64,000 bases of DNA from Anastatus disparis. Lineage: Eukaryota; Arthropoda; Insecta; Hymenoptera; Eupelmidae. The stretch lies in NCBI GenBank assembly GCA_017163975.1, contig JAFFSR010000316.1, positions 251,001-315,000 of the forward strand. The letters are read 5' to 3'. A program made the position numbers and the translations under genes. Of this stretch, positions 10,986 to 23,139 are shown piece by piece; position 1 is the first letter of the stretch; each line of letters begins with the position of its first letter. Under the pieces are notes generated by a model. The model was not told the DNA's origin. It saw only the letters and a list, made by a program, of their open reading frames with translations, and searched no databases.

Positions 10986-11387
10986 AAAACCATTTATTTT
11001 ATTCTGTCAAACAATATTTCGTTTAAAAAAATACTGTTTTTAAATTCTTCTTGATGATTTCTTTGAATCAAACAAATAATTTTTTTAACGGTCAAATAAA
11101 GTTGTATAAAACAAATAATTATTTGTTTGAAACAAAGGTTTATTTGATTGATTCGAAGAATTCGTAAGTTTACTCTCTTACTACCAAATTAAAAAATCGA
11201 ATGCTTGATTATATAACCAAATTTTATAAAACAAAAAAATCATTTTGTTAGAAACTGTCAATAAATGTTGCGTTTTGAAAAAATACTGATTTTAATTCTA
11301 ATTAATAATTTCTTTAAATTAAACAAATAATTTTTCTAACGGTCAAGTATAGTTGTATAAAACAAATAATTATTTGTTTGAAACAAA
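10986..11387 (-). repeat. 248-bp satellite monomers, reverse orientation (continued)
   Basis: One and a half monomers, with the marker near 11160. The array is then cut by the microsatellite tail of the minus-strand LINE at 11388; the next monomer sequence returns only at 18690. Confidence 0.75.
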
Positions 11388-11958
11388 GGTTAGATATAGA
11401 TATAGATATTTATTTATTTTGTAAAAAGAGTACAAAAAGGCGTATAATACATGGAATAGTAAGTAATTATTCTATAAAAAGTATTGCACATAATAAAATA
11501 AGATATCACAATCAATTATTAAAATTAATATGTAATACTGTACCAGTAAGTCACCATGTAAAAGTGATATCACAGACTATTCTAAATACACGCAGAAAAC
11601 AAATTACAGTAAAAAACAGTCTTAAATATCTATCAGTCATAGAATTAAAATACATAATTTGAAAGAGGAATCACTGTCATGACATCAATAAAAATAAAAT
11701 TGGACAATACTATAAAAATTAAATTGAACAATACAATAACAAAGTAATAGTAAATAATTAAAAAATAAAATAATAATTACATTTAAAGAATAAAAACAAT
11801 ACCGAAGATGTCATGACTTCTAATAAAAACAGAACCACTCATACTTTCCGCATACATTCATCCATCATTCACGCTAATAAATACATTTACACCTTAAATC
11901 TATATATAGGATAAAACAAAATAAATTAACACAAAAATTAAAATACTTAAAATTAATT

Positions 11959-12690
11959 TCACTTGAGGTCGAGTAAGTACGTCCTCAAAGCCGGCTTAAA
12001 CCTGCCGAGCGATGGAAGTTTTTTTATATAAGCAAGCAGGGAGTTCCAAAAATGCGCACCTTGAACTTGAAAGGAATTTCTTCCAGTCTCAGTACGCATG
12101 AAGGGCACCGCGAAGTTCTTAATCTCTCCCTTAGTGGCTACCCTAGGTACATATCTAGTGAAGAGACTCACTAGATACTCGGGAGTATTCATGCGCACGA
12201 TTCTGTACATAAGTACAGCCATAAAATACTGTCTTCTTGAATCAGTACGCAGCCAACCAAGCGCAGCTCTATGAGGAGAGATATGATCGCCCAATCCTAC
12301 GCCTAATACATATCTCACACATGAATTTTCTAGTCTTTGTAATTGTCTTCTCAACCCCTGCGAAGCATCAAGCAGAACTACTGAGCAGTAGTCGAGGTGC
12401 GGAAATAGCAGGTACCTCCGGTTTACCTTCATAGTGCACTTTAAATTGTCTTTAACATACAAAGCAACTCCTCCACCACGCAAGTTTCTGTCTTGTCTGA
12501 ATACTTTATACCCTTTGACCCGAATGACGTCATCCGAAACAGATGGACCCAGCCAGGTCTCAGCCACTCCAAATATGTCGCAAGAAGGACCATCACTTAG
12601 AAACTCACGTACCTGCCCAATGTGAGCCCTCAACGAAGTCACATTCAGAAAGCACGCTCGCAGTTCACCCCTCCTCTCTTTACGACTCTC
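11959..12690 (-). pseudogene. LINE ORF2 remnant: endonuclease start joined to RT C-terminus
   Basis: The reading opens with an AP-endonuclease start (NVTSLRAHIGQ, then VAETWL, then RNLRGGGVALYV). After about 75 residues it jumps to the far C-terminal domain of a LINE reverse transcriptase (LFPHLDYCSVVLL, NSFQVQGAHFWNSL, LRTYLLDLK). The catalytic endonuclease residues past the N-terminus, and all RT motifs including the FADD box, are missing. An in-frame internal deletion of roughly 2 kb is implied. No ATG is needed at its left edge: the frame is open upstream into the ORF1-ORF2 spacer. Not functional. Confidence 0.75.
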
Positions 12691-12828
12691 AGAGGAGGCC
12701 TGGTACAGTCATTGGGGAGAGGCCACACTCAACGTTACTCCATTATTTGTACTTAATAATTGATTTGTCGACATATTTCGTTGATGTTCAGAGACTTCAT
12801 TATTATCACATATATTATTATTATTGCA

Positions 12829-14386
12829 CTAAATATTCGATGGAGTTTCAGAATTTACATTAATTACATGCACACCGTCTTTTAATTTCTTACTTTCTGT
12901 CAATAAATTATCTAAATCATTTTTATTAAAAAATTTGTGAGCTCTCTCCCCTCTCTCCCTTTTCACCAGAAATTTACCATGTCTGTGCTAAACAAATTTA
13001 AAGCCTTTTTCTTTAGCATACTTTTTTAACTTTTTAAAATTAACATATTTTTCTTTAGGCAAAAATTTATTAATAAATATCAAGCCGTGGCGTTTGATGG
13101 CTGGAAGACTGCCAAGGAGGGAGGGATTAAGATCCACTGTCGAAAAAGCAGTGAATTGTCGTTTAGCCTCAAACACCTTTTGCACCAGGTCCTCCTCAGA
13201 AAGTCTAACCAGCAATGAGAACGGACCCCTCAGGCCGCCATTGATCCCGTGATCTGTAGACACCCCGTTTACATCATCATATTTAGCGATTTTCTTAACT
13301 GAGATTACATTTGTACGCTTGATTGCCGAAAGAATGGTACCAAGAACGGCACAGGCATAATCATCCGGCCCAACATTAACTGCTGAACAGTCAAATTCGC
13401 CAGAGATCACCAATGTACCGCTCCCAGAGCCACACTCCGTCTCAACTTGACGAGGTGCCTCCTCACTAATTACAGTATGAGTATGTGGTGTTCGTGGCAT
13501 TTCTACAGATTTAGATGTGTGTAATGTATGCTCATTTATTTCCGTGAGATCCGCGACGGCCTGCGCCACGCCAGCTACCCCGGTTGCAAGGCCAAAGAAA
13601 CCCTTGTCCACTCCGTGAAACTCGTTATTAAGAAAAGTTTGAATATTATGAAATTTACAACTAATTGTTTTATTGTACGTTTCAATTTTATTATTTAGAG
13701 CGGACAAGAAATTCCTTTCCGAAGTGACTATTATTTCCCTAAGTTTGCGATTTTCCTCTAACAGCTGCATCTGCCCAATTTCTAATTTTTTAATATATTC
13801 ATTCTGTGTATCAATTTTGGACACAATATCCCGCAGGCCTTTGTCAAAATTTTTAACTTGGCTCTCTACAGCCAAAAATCGATCAAAAGAATTTAATATT
13901 GTGTCAAGCCTGCCAGATAGTGCGCCCTCTAGAGCAGATACAGCTGCCTGCAATGAGGAAGAATCTAAGTCACTTCGGACTACACCAGAATTATTTTTCA
14001 TAAAATTATTACTATTATTATTATTACTCGGGGCAGCGAGCGCAGCACCACCTCCCAATAGTTTATCAGATAAAGGCATACTTATTCTACTTCTCCCTCC
14101 ATCCGCCGTGGCACCGCTGTTGTTGGACAAAGTTTGCGATGATAAAGTAGTTTTCACTCTTCCAGGCTGCTTCTGTGAGGTGTTGACAGATGTCACTTTC
14201 GTCAGTTCTTGATGGTGTAGAGGCAATGATTGGCTGATTAGGAGTAGCTTTGCGTGTAGCCTGTAGAACTCCATTGGCCTTGATGCTTCCACCGGCAGAC
14301 GACCTTGAATTGAAGGCCTGGATGCAATAAGGGCATTTACGCTCGGAGCACGCAAAACTGAAGTCACTTAGTAGTAAAAATTTCAT
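12829..14386 (-). pseudogene. LINE ORF1 protein, broken by a frameshift and a stop
   Basis: The likely start is the ATG at 14386-14384 (MKFLLL...), followed by a CSERKCPYC zinc-type motif. The frame changes near 14190-14215. The main part then shows an Asn-rich linker, a long coiled coil (roughly 13600-13900: residues around SALEGALSGRLDTILNSF and KKLEIGQMQLLEENRKL), and a C-terminal RNA-binding type domain (GPFSLLVRLSEEDLV, KYAKEKGFKFV). A TAG at 12985-12987 interrupts that last domain, and the same frame then runs on to a stop at 12829-12831. Known: ORF1 of CR1/L2/Jockey-type LINEs carries coiled coils and nucleic-acid binding domains. The zinc motif plus coiled coil support that role. Confidence 0.7.
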
Positions 14387-15040
14387 TTTCTTCAAATAAA
14401 TTTTAAAAAATTTGACGTTGTAAAACTCATCATGCCGCATATTTTTTATATTAACAGTTTTTTTATAAAATTTTTATTTTTCAAGAAAAAAATTAAAAAC
14501 AAGAAAATTTTTTACATTAAATTTCAATACTTTTTTAAACTTAAATCGTTGTAATTCGAGTAAATATTAACCGATTACGCTGAAATTTGAAACATATTTT
14601 CTAAATATCATAGCGAAACTTATGATCATTATAAAAAATGTTAATTCTCAAATTGTTAGTCGCAATTGTTTATTAATTAATACAAATTACAAATTGTGCG
14701 TTTATAATGTACTTGAGAAAAAAGTATCGAGGGAACTTTCAAGTACAAGAAACTTGTAGCGAGAAAGTTTTTGGTTTTTGTATGAAGAAGATTTGTGAAA
14801 AGTTTCAAATCGATTAATAAATAATTAAAAAAGATGTAACAACATTTACAAGTAGCGCGCATGCGGTCGAGCGCTGCAGTTTTCTTATAAGTTAGATTCT
14901 CAGTGAATATTACGTCAACTGAATGACTCTTGGTAATATTATTTGGAAAAAGCAATAATACAAATATAACAATATGATATTTATTAAAAGTTAATAAACA
15001 TATAAATAAACAAACAAATAAATAAATAAACAAAAATCTG

Positions 15041-15947
15041 TTGTAACGTAGGCTACATCCAAATTAATCACCAAAGAATTTAAAAATATAAAAAAAATAA
15101 AAATTAAAAGGAAAGAAATGAATAATAAAAAAAATAGATAAAAAAATAAAAAATAAAAATAAAGATTAAAAAGTGGAATTAAGCAAATTTTTAGCTATTT
15201 GAACTTTGTAATAAACTCAAATTTATTTATAAAAAAGAAATGATTTCAATTAGATTTATTTCACTACACAACTTTAATTTTCATTTAACCAAAATTTTTA
15301 TTCACTGACTCTAAATTGATTACTTGTAATTGATTGAAATTGTATTAAATTTAATCTTTATAAGAAGAAGCTAAAGGACTACGAAATAAAATTAACACCA
15401 TATAGAGGGAAAAAGCCTTTCGGCATAAAAAACCCTTTTTATTAAAATTTACAACACTGAACTATCGCACTTAAATTTAACGCAAAGATACGGTAAACGA
15501 TTTGCATATGCTTTCGGTTTGCGTGCGCGCACGGCTTTCAATCAGAGTATACAACAAACGTTGATTTTAAGGAAATCAATGTGACGTTTGTTGCAATCGA
15601 ATTTAAACGAGGTAATAGACTTTGATTCGCAATGCGATCAACGTAATGTCTATTACAGCTAGAGTGCTGTGTACTAGGACACGATTGTATTTTTCAAGAT
15701 GAGACTCGTGACACGAGGCGTGCAGAGAGGTGTGTATTCAGTCGCGCTTGACAATGAACTGACTGTACAAATGACTTGCTTTGACTCGTTAACTCAAGCG
15801 CAAAGTGACCCGAGTATACAAAAATTTGACTATGTTGACCGTGACGTGCTGCCACCTCTTTGCATGCCACGCTCGAACGAGTCGTGTGTTTATTGAAATT
15901 CCACGAAATAGATGTGATTTCGTGGAATTGACATATTGCGACGCAAC
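15041..15947. other. A-rich tract, then a GC-richer stretch with three hairpins
   Basis: 15041-15440 is low-complexity A-rich sequence. From 15440 the composition is more balanced, and three hairpins follow: 15552-15593 (caacaaacg / cgtttgttg), 15612-15657 (gtaatagac / gtctattac) and 15897-15929 (aattccacgaaat / atttcgtggaatt). A 65-residue ORF at 15699-15896 has no recognisable domain. Confidence 0.5.
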
Positions 15948-16719
15948 ATCTGTAATGTAATTATTTAATAATTAAATAATTACATTACAGATTTTTGTTT
16001 AATACTGATTTTTTGATTGTTTCAAAGGATTCCTTTTTTATTTTGTCTTTTAAACCTTTTTTTCTTTCGCATTAGTAATATGAGTTTTCTAAAAACATAA
16101 AGTATAATTTTAAACAATATAATGTTGGGATTTATATTTATAAAAGTAAACATATGTGCGTGTGTACGTTGACTCTTCTTCTATATAAACATTATTATGA
16201 ATTTTGTTCGTATATATATGTACGATTTAAGCAAGTGCTGTGGTCTTAACATATAGGAATATTTTGCTACCAGTCTTCTTTTGTTTAACGTTTAGACTTG
16301 TGAAATTGTACACCATGGGGAATAATGGAATCAAAAAACGGTCAAAAAAGAACAAGAAATGATACATCGTTCTTTTCCGACCGTTTTTTGATTCCATTAT
16401 AAGTATAAAATAATTTTCATTCCTCGTGATGAACAATTTTACAAGTCTAATCGTTATACAAAAGAAGACTGGTAGCTAAATATTCCTAAAAGTGAACGTA
16501 CATACGCATATATGTTTACTTTTATAAATATAAATCCCAACATTATATTGTTTAAAAATATGACATTTTGTATTTTAGAAAACTCATATTACTAATACGA
16601 AAGAAAAAAAGGTTTAAAAGACAAAATAAAAAAGGAATCCTTTGAAACAATCAAAAAATCAGTATTAAACAAAAATCTGTAATGTAATTATTTAATTATT
16701 AAATAATTACATTACAGAT
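15948..16719. repeat. Inverted repeat bounded by two 45-bp palindromes
   Basis: Nearly perfect palindromes atctgtaatgtaatta...taattacattacagat lie at 15948-15992 and 16675-16719. The sequence between is inverted about ~16436: the left arm carries motifs such as ctgattttttgattg and accagtcttcttttg, and the right arm their complements. Two oppositely placed tracts around 16320-16400 form a further ~30-bp hairpin (aatggaatcaaaaaacggtc). Confidence 0.7.
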
Positions 16720-17451
16720 TTTTGTTTATTTATTTATTTGTTTGTTTATTTATATGTTTATTTACTTTTAATAAATATCATATTGTTATATTTGTATTAT
16801 TGCTTTTTCCAAATAATATTACCAAGAGTCATTCAGTTGACGTAATATTCACTGAGAATCTAACTTATAAGAAAACTGCAGCGCTCGACCGCATGCGCGC
16901 TACTTGTAAATGTTGTTATATCTTATTTAATTATTTATCAATCGATTTGAAACTTTTCACAAATCTTCTTTATACAAAAACCAAAAACTTTCTCGCTACA
17001 AGTCTCTTGTACTTGAAAGTTCCCTCGATAATTTTTTCTCGAGTACATTATAAACGCACAATTTGTAATTTGTATTAATTAATAAACAATTGCGACTAAC
17101 AATTTGAGAATTAACATTTTTTATAATTATCATAAGTTTCGCTATGATATTTAGAAAATATATTTCAAATTTCAGCGTAATCGGTTAATATTTACTCGAA
17201 TTACAACGATTTAAGTTTAAAAATGTATTGAAATTTAATGTAAAAAATTTTCTTGTTTTTAATTTTCTTCTTGAAAAATAAAAATTTTATAAAAAAACTG
17301 TTAATATAAAAAATATGCGGCATAATGAATTTACAACGTCAAATTTTTTGAAATTTATTTGAAGAAAATGAAATTTTTACTACCAAGTGACTTCAGTTTT
17401 GCGTGCTCCGAGCGTAAATGCCCTTATTGCATCCGGGCCTTCAATTGTTCA
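16720..17451 (+). repeat. Extra copy of the LINE 5' region (plus orientation)
   Basis: This matches the reverse complement of 14290-15040: the tttatttatttgtttg start, the aagagtcattcagttgacg core, and the beginning of ORF1 (ccgagcgtaaatgcccttattgc). It ends abruptly after ccttcaatt. The 118-residue frame at 16722-17078 recurs in all three copies, but it lies in LINE 5' sequence and looks like an accidental frame. Confidence 0.7.
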
Positions 17452-17657
17452 TTACAAGGAATGAAAATTATTTTATACTTATAATGGAATCAAAAAACGG
17501 TCGGAAAAGAACGATGTATCATTTCTTGTTCTTTTTTGATCGTTTTTTAATTTCATTATTCCCCATGGTGTAAAATTTCACAAGTCTAAACGTTAAACAA
17601 AAGAAGACTGGTAGCGAAATATTCCTATATGTTAAGACCACAGCCCTTGCCTAAATC

Positions 17658-17695
<38 letters not shown>

Positions 17696-17959
17696 GAACA
17701 AAATTCATAATAATGTTTATATAGAAGAAGAGTGAACGTACACACGCATATATGTTTACTTTTATAAATATAAATCTCAACATTATATTGTTTAAAAATA
17801 TGACATTTTGTATTTTAGAAAACTCATATTACTAATGTGAAAGAAAAAAAGGTTTAACAGACAAAATAAAAAAGAAATCCTTTGAAACAATCAAAAAATC
17901 AGTATTAAACAAAAATCTGTAATGTAATTATTTAATTATTAAATAATTACATTACAGAT
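17452..17959 (+). repeat. Third copy of the palindrome-bounded unit, with a TA microsatellite
   Basis: Inverted relative to 15948-16435 and direct relative to 16437-16719. It contains a (ta)n run at 17659-17692 and ends in the third 45-bp palindrome at 17915-17959, exactly 1240 bp from the second. Confidence 0.7.
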
Positions 17960-18689
17960 TTTTGTTTATGTATTTATTTGTTTGTTTATTTATATGTTTA
18001 TTTACTTTTAATAAATATCATATTGTTATATTTGTATTATTGCTTTTTCCAAATAATATTACCAAGAGTCATTCAGTTGACGTAATATTCACTGAGAATC
18101 TAACTTATAAGAAAACTGCAGTGCTCGACCGCATGCGCGCTACTTGTAAATGTCGTTATATCTTTTTTAATTATTTATCAATCGATTTGAAACTTTTCAC
18201 AAATCTTCTTTATACAAAAACCAAAAACTTTCTCGCTACAAGTTTCTTGTACTTGAAAGTTCCCTCGATAATTTTTTCTCGAGTACATTATAAACGCACA
18301 ATTTGTAATTTGTATTAATTAATAAACAATTGCGACTAACAATTTGAGAATTAACATTTTTTATAATCATCATAAGTTTCGCTATGATATTTAGAAAATA
18401 TATTTCAAATTTCAGTGAAATCGGTTAATATTTACTCGAATTACAACGATTTAAGTTTAAAAATGTATTGAAATTTAATGTAAAAAATTTTCTTGTTTTT
18501 AATTTTTTTCTTGAAAAATAAAAATTTTATAAAAAAACTGTTAATATAAAAAAGATGCGGCATGATGAGTTTTACAACGTCAAATTTTTTAAAATTTATT
18601 TGAAGAAAATGAAATTTTTACTACCAAGTGACTTCAGTTTTGCGCGCTCCGAGCGTAAATGCCCTTATTGCATCCGGGCCTTCAATTAT
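17960..18689 (+). repeat. Third copy of the LINE 5' region (plus orientation)
   Basis: Nearly identical to 16720-17451 at an offset of 1240 bp, and truncated at the same LINE base (ccttcaatt). Together with the preceding unit it makes a tandem duplication. The reading then passes directly into satellite sequence at 18690. Confidence 0.7.
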
Positions 18690-20652
18690 TCTTTGGAATC
18701 AAACAAATGATTTCTTTTACAGTCAAGTATGATTGCATAACACGAATAATTATTTATTTATAACAAAGATTCATTTGATTAATTCAATGAATTCGCATTT
18801 TTACTCTCTTACTGCTAAATCAAAGAATCGAATGCTTGATTATAATACCAAATTCTTTAAAACAAAAATACCATTTTGTAAAATCTGCTAATCAATGTTT
18901 TGTTTTTAAAAAATAGTGTTTTCAAATTTTCCTTAATAATTTCTTTGGATCAAACAAATAATTTCTTCTACAGTAAAGTATGATTGTATAGAACAAATAA
19001 TTATTAATTTGAAATAAAGATTCATTTTATAAATTTAAAAAATTCGTATGTCTACTCCCTTAGTCCTAAATCAAAGAATTGAATGCTTGATTATATTACC
19101 GAATTCTTTAAAACAAAAAAATCATTTGATTAACTTTGTCAATCAATGTTTTGTTTTGAAAAAACACTGTCTCGAAATTCGCCTTTATAATTTCTTTTAA
19201 TCAAGCAAATAATTTCTTTAACAGTCAATTATGTTTGTATAAAACAATGATTTATATGTTTGAAACAAAGATTTATTTGATCAATTTAAAGACTTCATGT
19301 CTTTACTTTTTTACTACTGACCAGGAGAGTGTCTGAGTTGCGGGTCACAGATCTTGATGAAACTTTGGGATAAGTATTGAGGTAACAAAATATGAGTAAA
19401 GCCACAGCGGTACGGTCCAACGCTTCGAAAAACTTAAGTTATGGACGATTATAGTCTTATTTTCGGAAAAATATGAAAAAAGAACCCCTAACTGAAGTGT
19501 AAATAATTCTGTTTAGAAATGTCATTATTAAGTCCACAATAACTAAAATGAAAGCAGAGAAAGCGAGCTTTAATTTGCCAGTTTCCGAATTAAAAAATAA
19601 TAATTAGGACTAAAGTTATGCTTGTTTAAAGTTAAGCATCAAAAAAGTACTAGAAATCACCATTCTTTAAAATTTAGACTATTTTTGGTACTCTCTTACT
19701 GCTCAAATTTAAATAAGCATAACTTTAGTTCTAATTATTATTTTTTAATTCGGAAACTAGCAAATTAAAGCTTGCTTTCTCTGCTTTCATTTTAGTTATT
19801 GTGAATTTATTAAAGACATTTCTAGACAGAATTATTTACACTTCAGTTAGGGGTTCTTTTTTCATATTTTTCTGAAAATAAGACTATAATCGTCCATAAC
19901 TCCAGTTTTTCGAAGCGTTGGACCGTACCGCTGTGGCTTTAGTCATATTTTAGTACCTTAATACTCATCCCGAAGTTTCATCAAGATCAGTGACCCGCAA
20001 CTCAGACACTCTCCTGGTGAGTCAAAGAATTGAATACTTGATTAAATCACCAAAATCTTTGAAACAAAGGATTATTTCTTTAAAATAATAAAATTATTTT
20101 TTTTGAATTAGAGAAATATTAATTTAAAAAAGTATTAGTTTGTTGGAACACACCTTTATTCTTTTGAATAACTATTTTTTTAAATTTTTAACATACTAAG
20201 TTATAGCTTTGAATAAATTATTCTTTTAATTTAATTAATGATTTTTTAAAATTAAATTTAGTATGCTTGATTTCAGTAAATATTTATTTGGATCAAGCAA
20301 ACGATTGATTAAATAATTTTTCTAATGAATTAATAAAAAATTTTTTAAATTCAAAAGATAATTTTTTAATTCAAATAAATATTTATTTAAAGATATTTTT
20401 GAATTGTTTTAAAACATTTTTATTTTATTTAAAAATTCCGTTTTTTTATTTAAAAAAATGCATTTTTAGAATTAAATAAACTTTCTTTGAAACAATAAAT
20501 TTATCTTTCAAATAAATTATTTTTTGTTTTCAAAAAATTATTTACGGATTTCAAATATGTCTTGTTTGTTTCAAGCAATCAGTTGTTTGATTCAAACATT
20601 TACATTTTTACAAAATATATTTCTTTGAATTTAACATTTCTTTTTTTCAGTG
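18690..20652 (-). repeat. Satellite-containing unit ending TTTTTTTCAGTG (inverted partner of the 24-kb element)
   Basis: Contains 248-bp monomers (markers near 18790, 19040, 19290), a fold-back insertion at 19321-20017, and a terminal ~630 bp. That terminal part is the reverse complement of 24051-24680 and ends tttttttcagtg at 20652. The base after the end is c, not the TA expected of an intact insertion, so this copy is probably rearranged. Confidence 0.7.
19321..20017. mobile_element. Complete fold-back MITE, 697 bp, TGA target duplication
   Basis: Termini CCAGGAGAGTGTCTGAG and CTCAGACACTCTCCTGG have TGA on both sides. Arms of ~300 bp contain gtccaacgcttcgaaaa and complements. The uninterrupted site is visible in inverted form near 24680, which supports the boundaries. 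Non-coding. Confidence 0.85.
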
Positions 20653-20701
20653 CACAGGTTTTATAGAAACGAACGACGTGTCCCGTAAGAAAACTATTAT
20701 T

Positions 20702-23139
20702 AGTCCAGCAGAATTAGTCGAAATGCATAATGTAATTAGAAAAAGGTGCAGACTACCAAAAATGGCTTTGTTGGATGATTAGGAATGAAACTCTTGAATT
20801 ACCTTAAAAATTTGAGCCGTCAGGAATTGGTAAACAATGATTTAAGGTGCAAAATTCGTAAAAATCAAAGTTTTTTTGAGGTAGCTTGAATTAGTTTGCG
20901 TTCTAGTATATGAAAATTATACTATTTGTAGGTATTTCAAAGACGATTAATTTGAGATGTCATTGATGAAAATCGGTTAATAAATTTTATAAATAATGAT
21001 AAACAAAAATCGAAAATCGCGAAATTTTAAAATATTTGCCATTTGATAAAAAAATGATGTACATGTTTGTAATTCAACAAAAATGTGCCTCTTATTATCT
21101 TTAAGTGACCATAAAAATTTCATCAAAAAATATTAATTATTTTAAGAGATATTCTATTTGTTTATTAAAAAGAGGTCAAATGTACATTAAAAAATTCACC
21201 CAAAAACGTCATCGTAGAGACTTTATGATAATCATATAATATTTAGATATTAACGTAAATTTTATGAATTTGATGTGAAATCGCGTCCATTTTATTATTT
21301 TCAACCTAAATATGGCAAAAGAAAAGTAAATTTTTTTTTTAATGGTTTTTTAAATATTTTTACAACTAATGAAAATATCAATATAGGGATTTGATATTCT
21401 TATTACTAGCAATTTTACGCAAATTTTAAAAAAAAAAAGAATGCTCTAGCTCAATTAGAAGCCGAGATAATTTTTTTTTTAAATTCGCCAATTGTTTATT
21501 TATAAATATTAAGGACTGAAATTTTTATCACAGCTAGAATAATACTTGAAGTTTATGATTCCATTATATCAGAGATGAAATAAACATTTTGCAATGTAAA
21601 AATTAATATTTTAGTAATCAAGATTGCTACTAGTTAAACAGAGTAATTTTTCCTGCCTTGCAAGAAAATTGATCTGGCGAGTTATAATTCATGTTCTGAT
21701 TAAAAATTCCTTATATCTCCGTTAATTACGGACCAATTTTGACGTTTTTTTTTAGTCGGGGTAGCGCGAGAAAATAATAACAACTGTTGTATTTGTTTTA
21801 AAAAAATTATTTATTTAACAATAATTATTGCAAAAAAAAATTTGGTCGAACATATTTTTTTAAATATTAATTTTAGCAAAAAGCTTTAAGGATAAAGTTT
21901 GTTCGTCTTAAAAAAATAAACAATATTTCATTTCAGTGTTTTCATGAGAAAATCAATATTAAGTCTGTTAATTTGGAAAACAAATTGGAAAAAATTATTT
22001 TTTTTGGCAATAAAAATTGTTACATTTAAATTGTTAAAAAAACCAATACGATAGTTATTATTTTTTATACGCACTACCCCGATTAAAAATAAAAACGTCA
22101 AAATTGGTCCGTAATTAACGGAGATATAAGGAATTTTTAATCAGAACATGAATTATAACTCGCCAGATCAATTTTCTTGCAAGGCAGGAAAAATTACTCT
22201 GTTTAACTAGTAGCAATCTTGATTACTAAAATATTAATTTTTACATTGCAAAATGTTTATTTCATCTCTGATATAATGGAATCATAAACTTCAAGTATTA
22301 TTCTAGCTGTGATAAAAATTTCAGTCCTTAATATTTATAAATAAACAATTGGCGAATTTAAAAAAAAAAATTATCCCGGCTTCTAATTGAGCTAGAGCAT
22401 TCTTTTTTTTTTTTTAAATTTGCGTAAAATTGCTAGTAATAAGAATATCAAATCCCTATATTGATATTTTCATTAGTTGTAAAAATATTTAAAAAACCAT
22501 TAAAAAAAAAATTTACTTTTCTTTTGCCATATTTAGGTTGAAAATAATAAAATGGACGCGATTTCACATCAAATTCATAAAATTTACGTTAATATCTAAA
22601 TATTATATGATTATCATAAAGTCTCTACGATGACGTTTTTGGGTGAATTTTTTAATGTACATTTGACCTCTTTTTAATAAACAAATAGAATATCTCCTAA
22701 AATAATTAATATTTTTTGATGAAATTTTTATGGTCACTTAAGGATAATAAGAGGCACATTTTTGTTGAATTACAAACATGTACATCATTTTTTTATCAAA
22801 TGGCAAATATTTTAAAATTTCGCGATTTTCGATTTTTGTTTATCATTATTTATAAAATTTATTAACCGATTTTCATCAATGACGTCTCAAATTAATCGTC
22901 TTTGAAATACCTACAAATAGTATAATTTTCATATACTAGAACGCAAACGAATTCAAGCTACCTCAAAAAAACCGTGATTTTTACGAATTTTGCACCTTAA
23001 ATCATTGTTTACCAATTCCTGATGGCTCAAATTTTTAAGGTAATTCAAGAGTTTCATTTCTAATCATCTAACAAAGCCATTTTTGGTGGTCTGCACCTGT
23101 TTCTAATTACATTATGCATTTCGACTATTCTACTGGACT
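20702..23139. mobile_element. Long fold-back element, 2.44 kb, ~1.05-kb arms
   Basis: The left arm, 20702 to about 21757, and the right arm, about 22086-23139, are near-identical inverted copies around a ~330-bp spacer. Ends are agtccag and ctggact. No ORF of note and no clear target duplication. A full transcript would form a kilobase hairpin. Confidence 0.8.

Larger units (their letters stand above)
11388..15040 (-). mobile_element. Decayed CR1/L2-like non-LTR retrotransposon
   Basis: On the minus strand the order is 5' region (15040-14386), ORF1 (14386-12829), truncated ORF2 (about 12690-11959), 3' UTR, and a tatcta microsatellite tail at 11388-11410. ORF2 lacks most of its endonuclease and reverse transcriptase. 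No RNase H is seen and the C-terminus has the CR1/L2 look (SFQVQGAHFWNSL). No target duplication was found, and the satellite on either side does not resume at the same base. The 5' region is present twice more at 16720-17451 and 17960-18689. Confidence 0.7.

Noticed and set aside
11378..11662. 94-residue plus frame starting MKQRLDIDIDIYLF
   Set aside because: It begins in the tatcta tail of the minus-strand LINE and runs through its 3' UTR.
13673..14212. 179-residue plus-strand frame with hydrophobic runs
   Set aside because: It lies opposite the LINE ORF1 coiled coil; the minus strand has the recognisable protein.
14677..18318. A 118-residue frame present three times (14677-15033 minus, 16722-17078 and 17962-18318 plus)
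   Set aside because: The three copies are repeats of the LINE 5' region. The frame is low-complexity, lies outside the LINE ORFs and resembles no protein family.
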